DNA of 7,806 nucleotides from Pseudomonadota bacterium. GTDB lineage: Bacteria > Pseudomonadota > Alphaproteobacteria > Acetobacterales > Acetobacteraceae. The position numbers and the translations under genes were made by a program. The stretch is taken from contig JAJZHU010000107.1 in assembly GCA_021798375.1 (NCBI GenBank), forward strand, positions 1-7,806, in the 5' to 3' direction. The notes beneath the pieces were generated by a model. It was not told the origin of the DNA. It made no database searches and was given only the letters and a program-made list of their open reading frames with translations. This document shows, in pieces, positions 6,212 to 7,806 of this stretch; position 1 is the first letter of the stretch; each line of letters begins with the position of its first letter.

Positions 6212-7170
6212 GCGAGACTCGCCGCTTCCGCCGCCGCTTTTTCGAATGACCGCAGCCCGTCTTCGATCAATTCGCGCGACAGACCATCGGTGACAAATAC
6301 GATCCGGCTTTGGCGGGGACCTTCGGGCCAGGCGGCCAGCAGGGCGGGCGGGTGCAGCAGATGGCGCACGGCGTGCAATGTCACCGGGCGTTCCTGGCCG
6401 GCCAGATCGAGAATGCCCTTGATGCGCAGCAGCCGTTCGCCCTGTGTCGCGATCAGCATTTGAATCCAGTTGCCGAAACCATCGGGGCGCAGCGGTTGGT
6501 CGAAGCTGAGGCAGAAACTTTGGATTTGCTGGTGAGAGTGAGGATGATGCCCGGGCGTGGACAGAAGCGGCGGGGCGGTGCCCAGATCGAGAATTTCGGC
6601 GCATGCGACCGCGCCATCGATCACGGCGATAATGGGGGCGGCCTGATTGATGGCGGCAAGTTCGGCGCGCAAGGCGGGGGTATCGATCAGATCGGTTTTC
6701 GACAGCAGGATGCGATCGGCAAAGGCGATCTGGCGGCGCGCTTCCGGGTGTTGCGCCAGCGACGAGGATCCATAAACCGCATCGACCAGGGTGATCACCC
6801 CATCCAGCCGTACATGGCGGATCAGGACGGGGTCGGCGATCAGTGTTTCCAAAATCGGCACCGGATCGGCGATGCCTGTGGTTTCGATGATGATGCGTTC
6901 GATCGCGCCGGAGTGGATGCGCGGCAACAGCCCGTGCAGGGCTTTCAACAGATCCTCGCGCACGGTGCAGCAGATGCAACCGTTTTCCAATAAAAGAGTG
7001 GCGTCGTCCAATCGTTCCACCAGCAGATGATCGAGTCCGATCGGGCCGAATTCATTGATCAGTACCGCCGTGTGCGCTGTCGCCGGGTCGCGCAGCAGAT
7101 GGTTGAGCAAGGTGGTCTTGCCCGCGCCCAAAAAGCCGGTGAGCAGCGTGACCGGGACAGCATCAACCAT
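6208..7170 (-). CDS. COG0523 / CobW-type GTPase, putative metal chaperone
   Basis: A 320-residue G3E-class GTPase of the CobW/YjiA/ZNG1 family, whose characterised members handle zinc or cobalt. GTPase motifs are Walker A GFLGAGKTT (12-20), NEFG (39-42), the metal-binding G-C-I-C-C (64-68, the family CxCC), ETTGIADP (96-103) and SKTD (157-160) in the place of N-K-x-D. A His-rich linker, HHPHSH (208-213), separates it from the CobW C-terminal domain (about 217-311, including FGNWIQMLIATQGERLLRIKG). All expected metal-site cysteines are present. The start ATG 7170 lies 8 bases inside hisI, and the stop overlaps lpxB, so it is translated as part of a tight operon. The family contains several functional groups (CobW proper, nitrile hydratase activators, ZNG1-like). 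No cobalamin gene is nearby, so a zinc role beside the zinc enzyme HisI is more likely; this is inference. Confidence 0.93.
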   Translation of the reverse strand: MVDAVPVTLLTGFLGAGKTTLLNHLLRDPATAHTAVLINEFGPIGLDHLLVERLDDATLLLENGCICCTVREDLLKALHGLLPRIHSGAIERIIIETTGIADPVPILETLIADPVLIRHVRLDGVITLVDAVYGSSSLAQHPEARRQIAFADRILLSKTDLIDTPALRAELAAINQAAPIIAVIDGAVACAEILDLGTAPPLLSTPGHHPHSHQQIQSFCLSFDQPLRPDGFGNWIQMLIATQGERLLRIKGILDLAGQERPVTLHAVRHLLHPPALLAAWPEGPRQSRIVFVTDGLSRELIEDGLRSFEKAAAEAASLA

Positions 7171-7546
7171 AAAGCTGATCCGGCGAGATTAGCGGGGCGG
7201 ATAGTTCCGCCACGCCGGTGGGGGTGGCGGCGCGGTAAAAACACGAACGCCGGCCGGTGTGGCACGCTACCCCGGTTTGATCGACCAGGGCGAGCAGCGT
7301 ATCGCCGTCGCAATCCACCCGCAGTTCATGCAGCATCTGGATTTGTCCCGAACTCTCGCCCTTGCGCCAGTAATTCTGCCGCGAGCGGCTCCAATAGCAC
7401 ACGCGACCGGTGGCGAGCGTTTCCTTGATCGCCGCTTCGTTCATCCAGGCCATCATCAATACTTCGCCGCTGTCGTGCTGCTGCGCGATCACCGGCACCA
7501 GGCCATTGGCATCGTATTTCACCAGAGCCAGAAATTCTTGCGACAT
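7163..7546 (-). CDS. hisI: phosphoribosyl-AMP cyclohydrolase HisI
   Basis: A 127-residue cytosolic enzyme that opens the adenine ring of phosphoribosyl-AMP, the third step of histidine synthesis. It is the stand-alone cyclohydrolase, with no fused pyrophosphohydrolase (HisE) domain. Visible are LMMAWMNEAAI (30-40), CYWSRSRQNYWRKGESSG (50-67), the magnesium-binding DCDGD (78-82) and GVACHTGRRSCFYR (92-105). The three zinc cysteines C79, C95 and C102 are spaced 16 and 7 apart, as in the characterised archaeal enzyme, so this is the zinc-dependent form. ATG 7546 has AAGGA at 7558-7554 and lies 4 bases after the metC stop; a longer frame to 7597 would run back into metC. The stop overlaps the GTPase start by 8 bases. 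It stands apart from any other his gene in view, as is common for hisI in alphaproteobacteria. Confidence 0.97.
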   Translation of the reverse strand: MSQEFLALVKYDANGLVPVIAQQHDSGEVLMMAWMNEAAIKETLATGRVCYWSRSRQNYWRKGESSGQIQMLHELRVDCDGDTLLALVDQTGVACHTGRRSCFYRAATPTGVAELSAPLISPDQLYG

Positions 7547-7550
7547 CACA

Positions 7551-7806
7551 TCATCCTTGCGGGCGGAGTTTGCCGATGGCCTGTTCCAGGTCGGCAATCA
7601 GATCTTCCACCGCTTCCAACCCGATATGGAACCGGCAACCGGGTCCGTCCAGGGGGTGGCTTGCGGTGCGCACGGCTTCGGTGGGCAAAACCAGACTTTC
7701 ATAGCCGCCCCAGGACGCGCCGAGGCCGAATAATTGCAGTGCATCGGCGAAATCATTGATCGATTGCTTGCGGTAGATGGGCAGGAATTCCACGCCGAAC
7801 AGGCTG
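7551..7806 (-). CDS. metC: cystathionine beta-lyase, C-terminal part (runs off right edge)
   Basis: The last 84 residues of a Cys/Met-metabolism PLP enzyme; the N-terminus and the PLP lysine lie beyond the window. The frame enters the window at 7806 without a start, so the GTG at 7793 should not be read as a start codon. The region LFGVEFLPIY...FADALQLFGLGASWGGYESLVLP has the aromatic SWGG loop typical of MetC, whereas cystathionine gamma-synthases usually lack the Trp. The end, CRFHIGLEAVEDLIADLEQA, carries the conserved Arg that holds the substrate carboxylate. MetC splits cystathionine into homocysteine, pyruvate and ammonia for methionine synthesis. It is the first visible gene of the metC-hisI-GTPase-lpxB unit, and its TGA stop at 7551 is 4 bases before hisI. 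Family is secure; metC rather than a related lyase is likely. Confidence 0.88.
   Translation of the reverse strand, partial: SLFGVEFLPIYRKQSINDFADALQLFGLGASWGGYESLVLPTEAVRTASHPLDGPGCRFHIGLEAVEDLIADLEQAIGKLRPQG
7554..7558 (-). promoter_or_regulatory. ribosome binding site of hisI, inside the metC 3' end
   Basis: The minus strand reads AAGGATGATGTGATG. AAGGA (7558-7554) is 7 bases before ATG 7546, and the metC stop TGA (7553-7551) follows directly after it. This arrangement supports coupling and the 127-residue start of HisI. Confidence 0.6.

Noticed and set aside
6212..6979. A 256-codon upstream extension of the lpxB frame through the GTPase gene
   Set aside because: The extension is Arg/Pro/His-rich out-of-frame translation of the GTPase. 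LpxB homology begins exactly at ATG 6211, which overlaps the GTPase stop as ATGA.
7551..7793. Reading the right-edge frame as a complete 80-residue protein starting at GTG 7793
   Set aside because: The frame is open to the window edge and the sequence is plainly the C-terminus of cystathionine beta-lyase, so it is a truncated gene, not a small one.

Overview
The window reads as a stretch of chromosome from a Gram-negative bacterium, most likely an alphaproteobacterium. The grounds are the GC-rich coding sequence, the SecD/SecF sequence type, the presence of LpxB (lipid A, so an outer membrane), and the tight, often overlapping gene packing. The genus cannot be named from the sequence alone. 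I see no rRNA, tRNA, CRISPR array, insertion sequence, integrase or phage gene. Coding density is very high and no gap exceeds about 215 bases.

Layout, left to right. (1) <1-313, minus: the N-terminal part of a protein I do not recognise. (2) 314-524: a gap between divergent genes, then a 96-residue membrane protein on the plus strand (525-815) that is clearly AT-richer than everything around it. (3) 832-3934, minus: a likely transcription unit secD-secF-gtrA-like, coding for the Sec translocon accessory proteins and a small four-helix membrane protein of the GtrA family. (4) 3935-4078: a divergent control region with a repeated GGCAAGGG element and a possible secD -10 box. (5) 4079-5089, plus: a Gfo/Idh/MocA-family NAD(P)-dependent oxidoreductase, whose 3' end overlaps the 3' end of lpxB. 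(6) 5063->7806, minus: a four-gene unit in the order metC (partial), hisI, a COG0523/CobW-type GTPase, lpxB. Its junctions are 4 bp apart, 8 bp overlapping and 4 bp overlapping (ATGA).

How the genes may work together. SecD and SecF form one membrane complex that assists protein export. LpxB makes the lipid A disaccharide. The neighbouring oxidoreductase is a candidate for the GnnA type (UDP-GlcNAc 3-dehydrogenase, for 2,3-diamino lipid A), because gnnA-type genes are known beside lpxA/lpxB in some bacteria; this is inference. The COG0523 GTPase belongs to a family of metal chaperones, and it is translationally coupled to hisI, a zinc enzyme whose three cysteine ligands are all present here. 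That pairing is the most interesting functional lead. Most of the window is conserved core metabolism. I do not see strong evidence for a wholly new system; the least explained items are the AT-rich small membrane protein and the unknown gene at the left edge.
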